Source of the DNA: Paralvinella palmiformis
Taxonomy: Eukaryota; Annelida; Polychaeta; Terebellida; Alvinellidae
Direction of reading: 5' to 3'
Length of the DNA: 64,000 nt
NCBI GenBank assembly: GCA_025642065.1
Contig: JAODUP010000032.1
Coordinates: 232,001-296,000 of the forward strand
In this document: positions 1 to 64,000 of the stretch, one piece after another
Position numbering within the stretch: the first letter of the stretch is position 1
How the letters are laid out: the number at the start of each line of letters is the position of its first letter
The notes under the pieces: generated by a model
Told to the model about the DNA's origin: nothing
The model's input: the letters and a program-made list of their open reading frames with translations, nothing else
Database searches by the model: none
Program-made: the position numbers and the translations under genes

Positions 1-1680
1 GCGAGTTAACCAGACACGTGTTTAAGGGAATCGTATGAAAAGCCAAGCCCACCCCCGCAGCACAACCACACTGACAAGTGTACGCATTCACGATGCTGAG
101 CATACGCGGACACACAAACATACAGATACATATATTGAACATACTGATGGCCAGGCCTGCGAGCGCGCGCGCGCGTGTACACATGTTCTTTATTGACTGA
201 GATTCGGGACAGACACACGTGGTGAGACGCCGGGATTAATGAATGGTTCGTTTAGGAAATATTCGTCAGATGTCGCCAGTGCAGGCGTTAACGGGTACTA
301 ATTAGTCATTCAGAAACAGTTAATCAGTCGCCATGTCAAATTTTTCGTCAATTAAACAGTGAAGCAAATAAGTTGGCTACTTTCAGACATTAGGGTATAT
401 CATGTTGCAGATGATGATGATGATAATGGTGATGATGATGATGATGATGAGTAGTAGTAGTAGTAGTAGTAATACGGAACCTGAAATTTCTTAAACCAGA
501 GACAATGAGTTTTGTGTGACGAACTCCTAACAAAATGTAAATAGTACGGATATATAGTTATTTATGACTGATAACAAACCTAATAAGGGATGTGGTTTAG
601 TTTATCAATCACTCGTGGAGTTCAGCGGATGGTATTGAACAATGGCTAGTTGTTATCGATATGTGATGATAATTGGGTTCTTGTATCGATCGATGAATTT
701 GATTGATCTTTCGACAAACATTAACGGAACTCGAATTCACAATTTAAATAGTAAATAGATCTATGTTCGTATATATATATATAGAGAGAGAGAGAGGGGG
801 GGGGGAAATACATGTAATAAAACATAGATATAACCGTAATACCTCAGAGGAAATCACTAATAGCAGATATTTCACTGAGGTAAAATACCGCGAGAAACCT
901 TTTATCAAGGTCATGTGTCCAAAGTTTGTTTTTTACTTTGTCAGCCGTATTAATACATTGTACTAGAATTCACTAACTGCTGTTTTAGTTAAAACAAGAA
1001 TCAGAGCAACTGAAAACAAACCAATATTCCACTTTTACTTTCATACCTCTAAACATGCCAAACACGTCTAAACACACCTATTAATAGCAAATAAGTGTGT
1101 GTATTGAGATCAGACTGGTGTCACTAGTGAAATTGTTTCGGATGAAATCTACTTCAAGAATTATTGCTTTGTTTTAGAGAAGTAATTACTAGGATTGATA
1201 ATTTTATAATTGGGTTCAAGTTGTTTTGCTCTAGTTCTGTTAACAGAAGATCTATTCAGAGTTCCAGGAGAGATTGCTTTAGATAAAGTTTTCTTATATT
1301 TAGCTAGAAACCACGGAACTAGCTAGGTTTTTGTGCTTAGAATAAGCTGTGATGAATCTTTATTCGTAATCATTCAGCATTTCTTTTGTCGGAGAATTTT
1401 TAAATTGTTCTTAATGCTATATTAGGCGTAATTGTACCACAAATGGGACAAGTAAATTTTTGGCTAGTTTTATAACCTTTTTTAAACTATTTACCTGGTC
1501 TTGAGCGTATCAGCCTGTTGTAGGTATCCGTTCATTCGCAATTAAATCATTCTGATCTGAGATGGTTCGGAAAAGTCTTCACTTTTCTGCGCATGTTCTA
1601 GAAGATACAAGAATAACACAATAGACTTAGACAATCGCGTACCTGTGACCGTTAATTTTAACACGAAGTTCCCTGACTTT

Positions 1681-1876
<196 letters not shown>

Positions 1877-3742
1877 AACGGTTATAATTACCTATAGTCA
1901 AGAGTTGACATTATAACCTATTTTACCCCAAAACAAGTTTACTATCTACATGAGCTATGTTAATAAGACTGCGACATCTTCAGGGTGGGGTGTTTTAAAA
2001 ACACTAACGCCCAGAACAAGTGATTTAGTATCTATGATAAAATATGAGTCACTATATGATATATAAACACAACTGCTGGTGACTCAAAGCAACAACTGTT
2101 TGCTAATCGATATTAATTGATCAGTTTTAATATTGTTTAGAACACGCCTACTTTTCATCGATACAATTGTTTGAAGGACATCAACATGATCTTTTTTTAT
2201 TTATATAATAGCTCATCAGACATAGTATATCTTGTTTATATAATCCAAGCTAATTAGCTCAGAAGACGCCTTTACAGCGAACTCGGATTTTGATGTTGAA
2301 CTGATAGACGCTGCTAGATCCAGGAATATCTATTTTTCAGCGAATGCCAAAGAAAAATTATAAAGAGATTATTAAGTTTAATTGTTCATAGGATTCACCA
2401 ATTAAACCATTGTATGTGGACGTGAAAACCCCTACTTTATCGATAGATTTATAGGCTGAAGGCGATTAAGTGATATTGAATTGGATTCGAGCCCGGAATC
2501 TATCGCATTTAGTCCGTCAATGTAATTAATTACTCAACCAGCATACCAGAAGAGTTGCAGAAACTTCCGATTAATTAATAATAACTGAAAATGGTTGTGC
2601 ATGACTCTATTTTTATAACGTACAAGATAAATAAATCTAAAGAAGATTTCTAGGCGATAATAAACCAGAGTATTTGCGCCACTCAATAATCCGGAATTAG
2701 TTAAACAAACTCTGAGCGGAAATAATCTCCTTCGTCATAAATAAGCTATAAATAATTGATTATGTGAAATCGATTAATTAAGGCATCACGGGTAGCATTA
2801 CCTGTACAGTAGTTGTTTCTCCCTGCGCGCGATATTATAACCCGCAAACCGAACCCCATATGTTTATTGTGCACTACTGTCATCTAGTGAATAAGTAGTT
2901 AAAGATGAAGCAGGTCAAGGTCGGGATGGTGGTTCTGATGTCCCTGTGCACGACATTTTATTATTAAGGGTGATAAGATGACTGATTGTATTAATATTTT
3001 AACAGCTATACACCGGAATACAGTCTGCTAGATTTGGTTTTGGTATAGAGTTTCTGGATAATTCGTTGACATATTGTCACTGACTGACTGACTGACTGAC
3101 TGACTGACTGATATATTCTCACCCAAGATGAGCTGATTTGATAATTCAATAAAGATAGAGATATCTGTATATTTGTTTGTTTATCTGTCCGTATGACTCT
3201 CTATATGCCTATCTGTATACCTGTCTGTCTGCCTGCCTGCCTGTCTTCCTGACTGTATGTATGTATGTATGTATGTTTACATCAATGTCCACCAACCCCC
3301 CTCTGCTCCGTACAAGCTTATACAATCTTAAAAGCCACATTTAAAGCTTATTCCTGCGGAGGGTTAATAGGGCCTTTGACCATTATAACCATAAACAGTT
3401 TAGAATGCTAAAAGATGAATTTTAATGAGTAATCGTCATAGTCCCGATCATAGTCCCAACCAATGTCATATTCGCCGCCGTTTAAGACAATTATTTCAGA
3501 TTTTTTGCGAACACACTCAGACAGACAAACAAAGAGACACATATTCGTGTATGTGTGTCTGCGTATGTGTGTCTTTATTTGTGTGTGTGTGTGTGTGTGT
3601 GTGTTCATTAAAAAAAGTTACTGGGAGCTATAAGAATTAAAATAACACATAGAAACACCGTTTGACCACCATTAAGTGCTGCCACCTGCCGAATATACTT
3701 TTTTTGCGAACACAAAAATAAACAAATGCATGTATGTATTCG

Positions 3743-3811
<69 letters not shown>

Positions 3812-4923
3812 AAAATATATATATGCGTGTGTGAGTATGTGTGTTGTGGTATGAATTATTTGTGCGTGTGCGTGTGTGTATGTGTGTGTGTGCGCGCGTG
3901 CTTTCTCCCCTTTTTCGTTAAATCAGTCAGACTAAGATTCCACTCAACATTTCTCCAAAGCATATTAACGCTGTATAGTAAAATCTGCGGATAAGTAAAT
4001 TAAGGAGTAACGGTAATACAATGTACGTCGTTTGACAACTTTCTCTCTAATTTTAATTCTAGCAAAACACAATGTCTACATAATTGGCAATTTAGTTGGA
4101 GATAATGACCTAACACCAAACACCGTCCGGCTTACGATATGCAGTTCTAGAATGATCCTGAACAATCCAAGCAGCTACTGATTTACTGTTAAGTAAAATA
4201 ATTCGCCATATAGGAGTATTAGCAGTCAGTCAATGGTTCATTATATTGCTAATATTAGTAACCTTGTTCACAGTGAGCTATATTTTGGACAGGGAAACCG
4301 CCATGCACATCGTGGGTCACATTATGGCCTGAATTAACATGGAAGGTTGTTTACAAGTTGGCTTGTTATTAACATTACACACAGCACGTTTACAGGAAGC
4401 GGAAGTCGCCTACGATACAGGAAGTTCGTCGACATTAATCGTCGAATAACCTCAATAATCATTAACGTATGGGACGATGGCGCTGCCATCTTGCGTCGTC
4501 ATACATACAATACTCGGCTGTTAATATATGTATTATTTTCAAAATTTGTAGATAAGTTCTTTATTGAATAAATATTTATTGAAAGATTTATTTCTAGATG
4601 TGAATGGATCAACAATTATTATGTCACTGGCACGGAAAATCATGAATCGTTAATAAACAATTAGTGGTGACTCGTCAGGAAATTAATAAAGACTTTTCAT
4701 ACTGAGACATATTGTAATGTCTCGCCAAGTGTGTTTTTTTTAATGCTTTAACCTTTATTTACACGTGAGCATGAGTCAATGCATGCGTTCTACAGCCATG
4801 GCGCAAAACTACTTACGAGTGAAATGAAATGATAAGGCTATACCTTTTATTGATTTTTCTGGTGGTTGAAACATCCTGTATAAAAAGGAAATACTGGAAC
4901 TCGATCCCACGACTTGGATATTT

Positions 4924-5177
<254 letters not shown>

Positions 5178-5688
5178 CGTGCGTGCGTGTATGTGTGTGA
5201 GTGTGTGTGTGTGTGTGTATGTGTATGTGTGTGTTTCAGCAGTATTATATAAGGCGCTGGCACAAAGAATCACCAACCACCATTGATTGGTCAGAGGGAC
5301 GAATCATATTAAGCGTCTATTCATAATGAGACGTGTAACTGGACATAGGAAAGATGAAAAGTGGATTAAGTGCAGCAAAATAGGTTACATAAAATCACCA
5401 ACCACGTCAGCTGAGCCCTAAGCCACTCGAGATTCGATACAGTGTTTCTATTGGTGAGATCAGATGCTTTAAGAGGGTACCGTATCATGTTACAGCCATT
5501 TAGATTATGTTTACGTGAGTGTTTCGGTGTTAGTGCGTTATGTATGGAGGGAGATGATTGTCTGTAAGTATATCGATATGTGTCATAGGGCTAGTCTCTG
5601 TTTTTATTATATTTAAAAAACGTTTTTAGTAAACATCCAGTTAAAGTCACACAGTAAGATTAACATGTATTAAATAATAAATGGACAC

Positions 5689-5737
<49 letters not shown>

Positions 5738-7940
5738 ATATATATATATATATACCTACACACACACATACCAGTTTCATCAATCTTGATAAATTTGAGA
5801 AATTGTATATAATGTTTTAGCTCTTATGTCACATCTAGCAAGCATTAGTAAAGGCAAGTGTGTGACTCATATATTCAGGATATACACATCTAAAAATCGA
5901 AATTCGTACAATGTGCGTGATACCTATATAACTCAAGGACAATATTGTTTTGTTGTTATGGGGTTCGTTTAACACGGTTAACACTAGTCAAGGCTGACAA
6001 ATGTTGTAATGTCGTCATGTATCGATCTCTCGAACGACATCTGCTTTGAGTAATTGAGTGAGTAATAATCGAATTACTGAAATCTGTTGCAGTCGTTAGG
6101 AATAAAAGGCATTCGGTGAACTCGTTCCAGTGATACATTATCAAACATAACTCCCGAATCACAGGTAGCTCACATCAAAGGTGGCATAAAACTAGAGCAA
6201 AGGTTACATCGTATTTATGGGAGACGAGTTCAGATCAGGTAACGTTGTCACTAAACTATGAGATGTTTACGTGGACAGAGAACTGATACGTGATGGAATG
6301 TTTATTATTAATTGACGCATGATAACTCTTTCTGAAGCTTATAAATATGTCCTGTATCTACTCGTCTACCACAGAAGTGTGTAGTACTATAGAGTATTTT
6401 TAACTTTCTTAAGTCAAAATGACTTCAGTCTTCCTCACTTATTGGCAACGAGCCATCCTTTCAAACATCAAATTCACCAACAAACAATCGAAACTGATTG
6501 ATTTTCGAGTGGTCAAGTTTCAATTTTTTTATTACCGTCCAACCACCACATCGATTTGCATATTCATGAGCAACACAAATAACCTTTGCCGAATACGTTT
6601 GCATTTTCGATATCCTTCAGTAATCCTTTACGTATATCTTTTTAAACAGCAGCACTCTGGTTTTATGCTTGGTAGCTCTTGATAACAGATAAAGATGGTT
6701 TTGGCGACCATGATGAAATGTTGTGAATGTAATTCTCATAGTTTCGATTATTCAATTACAGAAGACCAGGTGACAGCTAGCAACACATTTCCTTCATAAT
6801 CCCAATTTGCATATAAATATAAACAAAACGTCCCTGACCAGAACCAAATAATACCGGAAGTAAACATTGATCGACAAGGAGAAAAAAACACATTGATTTT
6901 GATGGCTTGAGGTCGAATTTAAGGCTTGAAATCGTGGACTTTTACAAATATTTAAAATATATAGTGGAAAAACTATTCATATTCAGAAAGACTGTTTAAA
7001 TATGAATGTATCCAATCTGGTATTCGTTTACGAGGGACATCATCATGCTGTACTTAGAAATATCGCTAGCGATTTTATCCAGTTTTTATTCTGCTCATGT
7101 ATTTAATGTACATCACTAAAGTGTTGTTATTCTTTTCTTCGCATACAAAACAAATTCCTGTATGGAAATATGGGTCAATAAATGTGTCTGTATCTGTATG
7201 TGACCAATACAAATATATTCAGCATATACCACTCGGTTCGCCAAACATTTGAAACGTCAGTACTTATGAATTCCGACTCTAGCAAGTGAACAGCCTAAAT
7301 TATATTAATATAGCATTGTAACAAATAATTAAACATATTCACCCACATAAGCACGCATGCACATGAATGGATGCGCACGCACGCACCCACGCACATACAA
7401 ACACACATACAGTTACCAAATAGAAAGTTATGGCTTAAAATAAATTGTAAATCAAGCGTAAGTTTAGTGTATTAGAGTACCGATTGCGAGTTACCTTTCA
7501 GTGAATAATCTGACTGAAGTAAAAAAATACAATTTATTGGCGTACCAGTAACTACTGAAATAATGGTTTGATCGATACCTGAAGTAAACACAACGTGTGG
7601 AAAATAGTCAAAAACTATCGAGTTTCATATTCGGATGTTCAATATCTGTACACAATGGCAGTTTGTAATAAAATAATTCTAGGAACAATTCTAGATTTCT
7701 CTTAGTGTGACTATTGTTTATGTGAAGGTAATTGTCTTGAGGCCAAAACAAAAACACGAGCAGCACGCTTGTGACAAATGTCTAAATAAGCTTTAGGCGA
7801 AATGACCAAATGTTCATATTCGTACGCGGGCAAAACTGTTAGCGCGCGAGTATTTGTGTGCACGCAAGCGTGAGTTAATGTTATATTTATGCGCGAGAAT
7901 ATGTCTTTTCATTTGATTCTTCCACGTGTATATGTGTAAT

Positions 7941-8061
7941 GAGTGAGTGAGTGAGTGAGTGAGTGAGTGAGTGAGTGAGTGAGGAAGAGTGAGTGAGTGA
8001 GTGAGTGAGTGAGTGAGTGAGTGAGTGAGTGAGTGAGTGAGTGAGTGAGTGAGTGAGTGAG
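7941..8061 (+). repeat. (GTGA)n array
   Basis: About 30 GTGA units with one interruption (GAGGAAGA), followed by CAGT units to 8092. It is the same motif as the array at 12.1 kb. Confidence 0.95.
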
Positions 8062-8316
8062 CCAGCAGCAGTCAGTCAGTCAGTCAGTCAGCCAGTGGAA
8101 AGAACTTATCTAAATGACGGAGGACAAAGAAAAACTCTCATACGTTGAGGCTGTCTTACTGTTCCACTGCTAATTAGGTGACGCCACTGAACACGTTCGT
8201 GGCCTTGGGGCAAGTGATGATAATTAGTTATCTATTGTTATTGCTTCACAGCATCACAAAGGGACACGATAAATATCAACATAAATAAATAAACACGTCA
8301 AATCCGATATCATTAA

Positions 8317-8371
<55 letters not shown>

Positions 8372-8673
8372 CAAGCACACAGCAAACAGGCATTTTTTTT
8401 TCATATATTTATATATATGTATATATATATACAGAGCGAGTGAGAGTGAAAGGGGCGAGGATACTCGAAAGGGGTTTTTACAAACGAAACTTCCCTAATC
8501 AAATAGAAATCAATTGATCACAATGCAATATAAACATCACCATAACAAGTGCCTTCACCATTATGTATGTAGCCCAATCTTTAATCCACACCTTCCTTAT
8601 AATTTTCATCGTCAAAATCTCATATATAAATGTTTATGGAGTCTTTTGTGCCAATACTTCATGCCTAGTTAAC

Positions 8674-8712
<39 letters not shown>

Positions 8713-9479
8713 GATATATATATATATATATATGGGAAACGGGAAACGTTTATTATAGCAAACCTCCCCCGCTTCAAAAACTATTTTAATTAGGCATACA
8801 ATGGGTTCAGTGGTGCGTATCATGAGCAATAAAAACTCGTTGATGTAATATACCTAGGCCAGGCTTCATTTTCATACAGGTGTCTGATTAATAAGTAATT
8901 TTTCTCTCCTCGGGCCATAGAAATGTTGCCATGCGTCAGTTGATTCCCATATTTCAAGTGTTTCATACAATAAGAAATAACATCTCGTTCAAAACAATTC
9001 GACAAGCGCCACTCAAAGCGAGAGCCCACGGGCACACGCACGGCCTCGGATTGGCCGATAGTGTTCTATTAAACAGTATTGTCAACCGTAAACATAAAAA
9101 TCGTTTCTCTGTATGTGTGGGGGGTGCAAGCGTGTCCGTATGGGTGCCTGCGTGTGCGTGTGTCTGTCGGTTCGTGTGCCGGTATTTGCATGCGGTTTTG
9201 TTTTGGTACAACACACATCAAGGTTTTTACACACTCCGCGTAAAGGAGATGCTAACAATGGAGTTGAATGGATAACGGCATCTTTTATCGCCCATTAGTT
9301 GCCTGTCGGGGCTTCAGGTGATAAGAGAGAGTAACGTCAGCGTAAAGATCAAGATGCTGCACTCGGTGTCTATTACAAGTAAGGATACAATAGAAAATTG
9401 ACGAAGACAGTGGTATCTGGTAAAGTGCCAAATGTAGAATACATAGACCGCGATTTGGGATATAGGAGGACATCAGTTG

Positions 9480-10150
9480 TCCATTGTTCGTTGGCGTATC
9501 CCACCTGCGTCCTGCCGACGTCCTGCCGGCGTCCTACCCGGGTGATAATGCACCGATAGATGGCGAGAAAATGCGGATATTGTCCGCGTCGTCGCCGTTA
9601 AATATCACGACTGCCCGCCGTTATGACGACGTTGACGACAACGGTGACGAGAAAATGTCAACAGCTGTGAAGATGACGTCGATCAACAAACACGGCCATT
9701 GTTAGCCGTTTCGGGAAAATTAGCGGTTGTCAGTGGGCAAGTTTATGGCGGACGAAATAATTAAAATGATCAACGCCGGCTCGGTTCGGCTTTTAATCCG
9801 TCGTCGATAACGGACGCTAACAAACGAACAAGCGACCGGTCGATTGCGACGGCATCATCTGACGACGAACTCATTGCAGTTGCAATTTAGAGATTGTTCT
9901 ATCAGAGGTGTGATGAACGTTCAGGATACGGATCGGATTACGGATCGGATTATAGCACTCATCGGGTCGGGCAGCGTCGAGAAGGACGCGATATTTTTGA
10001 CAAGGTAGGAGGAATCATCTCGTTGTCTCTTTTGGAGAGATGGAGGATTTCTTTTAGCTATTCGTAGGTAATTCTCTCGAACCTGCGGTAATTCTCAACC
10101 TGGTAGCGAATTTTCGTTTCCGGTAATTTCGTCGCAGAGAGTTAGACAAC
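9480..10150. promoter_or_regulatory. CpG-dense segment, candidate promoter or 5' UTR exon region
   Basis: CpG dinucleotides are dense here and sparse in nearly all the rest of the window. The stretch has no microsatellite. It lies about 2 kb upstream of the signal-peptide exon, which itself has a plausible acceptor upstream of its ATG, so a 5' UTR exon is expected in this direction. A possible donor (AAG|GTAGGA) occurs near 10003. The 73-codon ORF inside (9484-9705) matches no family I recognise. Promoter function is inferred from composition and position only. Confidence 0.4.
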
Positions 10151-10816
10151 GAAATGATTGCCGATCTGCGTCATTTTCGTGGCACCAAAGTCATACTGGA
10201 AGTTTCCTCGGCGGAAAGAATCTCGTCGGTGTATCGGTAAATATGATACACTTGACGTTCTTATTGAGGGTGTCAACAACACAAGTAGTGTATTGTAGAG
10301 AAATGTTGTAGATATATTTGGAAGAGGGGAATTTTATCGGTACGATGTTATGTGGATGAAATGAAACAAAAAATTACATTCTTACAAACCGCCGTCTAAA
10401 ATGCTAAATCCAAAGCCGTTTGAGTATAAAGAGTTAACATATTTTATTGTTATTATTGTTATTTTTGTCTTGAACATTATATTCGTATTTATCATAATAT
10501 CTTGCACGTCGATACTTTTTGAATTTGGGCTGTTTATTTGTGATAGTTCTATGTGTCAGTTTATAGTGTATCAACAATACAAGGTATTTGTATTAAGAAT
10601 TTATCAATAATTCCAATATCTGGTATTTCGCTATCTATATCATCTAGGAGCAGAACTAACAAAATATCACTTTTGTTATTGTTGTTCTGATCAGATGACG
10701 CATTTTTATTGGGTGAATAATTATTTCAGTGGTTTCTAAATAATACATTTAGATTGGGCAATACAACTTTTCACACACACCTATGCACGCGCGCGCACAC
10801 GCACGCACGCACATAC

Positions 10817-10834
10817 GATTATACAGATTAACTG

Positions 10835-10888
<54 letters not shown>

Positions 10889-11041
10889 CAGTTAATCTGT
10901 ATAATCAGGTAATGTGTATATTACCTGAAATATTCAGTAATACGTCTATTGCTAACTGAGATTTAATACACATTACCTGAATATTTCAGGTAATATACAT
11001 ATTACCTGATTATACATGCAGATTATACAGATTAACTGTAA
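10817..11041. mobile_element. Palindromic MITE-like element with perfect terminal inverted repeats
   Basis: The core at 10886-11041 (156 bp) is bounded by perfect 21-bp inverted repeats beginning TTACAGTTAATCTG. Inside are nested palindromes built from GGTAATATACATATTACC-type blocks. The sequence is flanked by (TA)n on both sides. A separate copy of the right end alone (10817-10837) lies before the left (TA)n run. No ORF is present. Structure fits a non-autonomous TA-targeting DNA transposon; the autonomous partner is unknown. Confidence 0.65.
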
Positions 11042-11042
11042 C

Positions 11043-11126
<84 letters not shown>

Positions 11127-11634
11127 TTCATTCAATCACTCAAACACTGCTGGTTTTCCATTCGGTGGATCGTTCTATTTAATTATAAATGAGTAGTTGA
11201 TTAGAACCGTATATTCCACTGGATGTTGACGATGATATCGAATTCCGGATATACGTAAGCCAAACTAGGCAAAATGTTATGCTATCAGCGTTAACCGAAG
11301 TGTAAAGTCTTGTGATGTTACACTTGCAGAACGATCAGATTAAACATAATGTTTTCATACGATGTTCCTTATGCTATCATTGGCCTTTGATTTACTTATC
11401 TGGAAATTCTACGCTAAGATATGAGTCCTTAACTGCTAAGTAGAGATGGTTGAGTGGCTGATTAAACTGATCTACTTGTGGATTGATTAATTATACAAAA
11501 CACACACGCACACACACATATATAGATTTGATAAAATCAACACACACAACTAATTAGTCCCCTGGAGAATCGTCCAGAGTGAATTCACGGTTCGATATTA
11601 TCTGTGCCTCTGCCTTATTATACACGGCTAACAT

Positions 11635-11761
<127 letters not shown>

Positions 11762-12001
11762 AATTTATATTTGATCTTGAAAATCATCTGTCAAGGTTAC
11801 TTGGGGGGGGAATGTTTTAGGGACATCGTATTGGGGGTCTAGTGTACAACCCATTTAAGTGGGTGCATGTTATTAAATATATCTCACTATTTGTATTAAT
11901 GTATATGTCCAGATAGGGTGAGATATTATAAAATATCTCTAATTATATCAATTATTTTATGTTTTCTAGGTCACTAGCCGTGAATTTACTATTGTGACGT
12001 C

Positions 12002-61700
<49,699 letters not shown>

Positions 61701-61768
61701 TGGACTGTAGATAACACATATATAAACATTAGTTAATCACGCAACATTATCTCATATATCCATTATAT

Positions 61769-61811
<43 letters not shown>

Positions 61812-62758
61812 CAAACCTTTGCATTATTGCTTGACATAACGAAACTAATTAACACGGATAAAACGTAAACTGCACATGTAGTCTTCCATACAATATGATA
61901 TGAGCGTTATCTTCGAACGTTATGAGGACAATTTCAGCTACTACTGTATCTGCTTACCTTGTAATACGATTCATTTAGTCAAAGGAAAGCCCTCGAATTG
62001 GTTGCTATGTTATTTTATGTCAGGTGCTAATTTATGTCAAATCTCGTTTTACTGACTTGGTATTCTTTGTTGTGATGTGTAGAGTATTTTGCTCTCCGAG
62101 TGTAACTTTTACCAAATCAGCTAGTCAACCATCCAGCGACGATCATAATTCTGTTCACCTTGAGGATTAAACGATGTTACTGTGTAGTTCCGTCAATTGT
62201 GAAGCCAATCACGGCAGCCATTTATCAGTGCCCGATTCGCGGAGTCTATGCCCCCCCCCCCCATTGGAAGTCGAGATGTGGCATAAATTCTGAACTGTTT
62301 CTATCACAATTCGCAGTACGGAGGCGTCGTAACATCGCATACCAAAGAATAGACGACGGATTTAACTCGAAACAAGCACTGCTGAAAAGTCATTGTCATG
62401 TGTGCATGTCTGTGCTATTATTAAATGTTAACGTTGAAATGGTCAAAACACATTTTCTCCTCTGATTTAATGTATTTGTTATACTCTCGTATTCGATGTA
62501 TTATCACCTATTTAGCGTCTTCCACGGTTTATAGGCTTAATGTTAACGCTATACATATCCGCAACGCGTTCTCCATCTTTAATCCGGCTACTTCAAACCA
62601 ACGCTAATGATATTTACTGCAATCATATCGTATCGGATCACGACAAATCGTATCACAGTCTATTGTCACCCGTACTCTTCGTTCACAGCGTTTGCGTGTC
62701 GGTTGGTTGTAAACGTGTTTACACTTCGTCTACTTCTTTCTATTGTATATGTCCACAG

Positions 62759-62842
62759 ATAATATTTGAAGACGTCGTCGGTGTGGAGTACGATAGTGAC
62801 ATCGGACTTGATAATATCTCACTTAGGCCTATATCGTGCTGA
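62759..62842 (+). CDS. Alternative terminal exon (MAM13 C')
   Basis: A pyrimidine-rich acceptor ending GTCCACAG (to 62758) opens an 84-nt phase-0 exon reading IIFEDVVGVEYDSDIGLDNI then SLRPISC and TGA. It aligns without gaps to the terminal C exon at 61617-61700, with 14 of 27 residues identical and the same Cys-stop ending. No MAM A or B exon lies between the two, so MAM13 exon B could splice to either one. An ATTAAA at 63097-63102 is a possible poly(A) signal. Alternative last exon is the best reading; a decaying duplicate is possible, but there is no frame damage. Confidence 0.75.
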   Translation: MIFEDVVGVEYDSDIGLDNISLRPISC

Positions 62843-62978
62843 ATGAAGAGCGAGTTGCTTCGCCGCAGATGTAATCTGTCCACAAAATGTGTTCTGATTT
62901 AAAAAACAACAACAATCAAGTAGTTCATTATTAATATATACATGTGTGTGCATGCGTGTGTGCGTGCGTGCATGCGTG

Positions 62979-63034
<56 letters not shown>

Positions 63035-63398
63035 GAATAACGTAGCGTGTAATTGCTTATCCATTATTTATCCATATTTACCAATATAATGAATACATTA
63101 AAGCTACCCTAAAATGTGCTTGTACATCCGGACGATTGTTACTTCTGACATAATGTTTAACCAATAGATCAATGTCATATATCAAGTATGGTGTTAATTA
63201 GTCAAGCAATAACATCCAATTAACTGGTGCTCACTATTTGCCAAATAACTATACGTCAAAACGTCATCGGTGAAGTTGTATCGATAAATATTGTAGTAAT
63301 AACGCTATCTAATTATAATGAAGTTCTTCCATCTCGTCTCATTGTATATTTATCATTGCAGCTAATTTGTTAACGCTCTGTGTATGTATTTACGTATG

Positions 63399-63449
<51 letters not shown>

Positions 63450-64000
63450 GCATCCAGGTGAGGGTAGTTTTGTCTTTCAGACTTACATATATATCATTGA
63501 TTGTGTAATAATATATCACTAATGAGCCTAAACCAGTCAGTGTAGTATAATAACAACAGGCTTCCAGTACAGGTATAATATAGTATAGAGACAGTTGACT
63601 CACCTTTCAACCCCCCCACCCACACTCACCCCCATTCTCTTTACATCTTTGTCCTCAGACAATTGCCCTCCCGACTTATTGTCCCTCTTCCTATGTAACT
63701 ACGTTAATGGATTAAGTAAAAAAATATAGAATGACGTCACTCTAGCATTTGTTTCGTTCTAGCAAATATGGTGAATATTTGTTATTTGTATGAAGAAATT
63801 GTATCATCTAATTCTGAAACAAATTTGCCAAACGTTGCTGGAATCACGAGATCAGAAGGAAGTCTGGATCGTGTTTTACTTCTTTGATTGTGTAAAAATT
63901 AGACACTACGCCAGTGGTTAGAACACTAGGATGCAAATGTCCTACTCCGATTCGAATACAACTGCTATCCATATGTGTGAGATATATTCCCAGTGAGTCA
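62843..64000. other. Downstream region without a recognisable gene
   Basis: After the alternative last exon there are GT-rich and (TA)n runs (62943-63030, 63402-63445), an ATTAAA at 63097-63102 and a tRNA-like SINE head near the edge. No further MAM exon and no ORF with recognisable similarity was seen. Confidence 0.55.
63897..63975 (+). mobile_element. tRNA-like SINE head near right edge
   Basis: ACGCCAGTGGTTAGAACACT (A-box-like) is followed by CCGATTCGAATACAACTG (B-box-like) about 25 bp later. The body would run past the window edge, so length and family cannot be judged. Confidence 0.4.

Noticed and set aside
9484..9705. 73-codon ORF in the CpG-dense stretch
   Set aside because: Codon content follows the GC/CpG composition and no domain is recognised; kept only as part of the possible promoter region.

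Overview
This is eukaryotic, intron-rich nuclear DNA. It is AT-rich and packed with (TA)n, (GT)n, (TC)n and (GTGA)n microsatellites, tRNA-derived SINE-like repeats and one broken non-LTR retrotransposon. Domain content and repeat style suggest an invertebrate animal, most likely a lophotrochozoan such as a mollusc. That placement is an inference; no taxon marker is present.

One gene accounts for nearly all the coding sequence. It lies on the + strand from about 12.0 kb to 61.7 kb (or 62.8 kb) and encodes a large secreted adhesion-type protein. The reconstructed protein has a signal peptide, two LDL-receptor class A (LDLa) modules, three Thr/Pro-rich linker exons, then 13 MAM domains in total (MAM1 precedes the three linkers), with further short Thr/Pro linkers between some of them. 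I count 51 coding exons, 7,083 coding nt and 2,360 residues. There is no transmembrane segment. Every junction has plausible GT/AG sites and all reading phases agree. Nearly every MAM domain is a three-exon cassette (A, B, C) with intron phases 1-2-0-1, and every linker or LDLa exon is phase 1-1, so whole modules can be duplicated or skipped in frame. MAM2 has an extra intron. The last C exon exists in two versions (61617-61700 and 62759-62842), both 84 nt and both ending in Cys-stop, which suggests alternative last exons.

Layout. 1-9.48 kb: no gene seen, microsatellites only. About 9.48-10.2 kb: CpG-dense stretch, a candidate promoter or 5' UTR region. 10.8-11.1 kb: palindromic MITE-like element in (TA)n. 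12.0-14.3 kb: signal peptide and LDLa exons. 15.7-19.6 kb: MAM1, with a second MITE copy and two minisatellites in its introns. 20.5-25.6 kb: linker exons, with a duplicated, decayed minus-strand endonuclease-like relic between them. 27.3-39.7 kb: MAM2 to MAM7. 41.0-47.8 kb: linker and MAM8, whose B-C intron carries the retrotransposon and a SINE. 48.1-53.7 kb: MAM9 and MAM10. 55.6-61.7 kb: MAM11 to MAM13. 62.8 kb: alternative last exon. After that nothing is seen except microsatellites and a tRNA-like SINE head near the right edge.

The protein most resembles the MAM-and-LDLa class (MALRD1-like, MAMDC4/zonadhesin-like MAM arrays). Its physiological role cannot be read from sequence.
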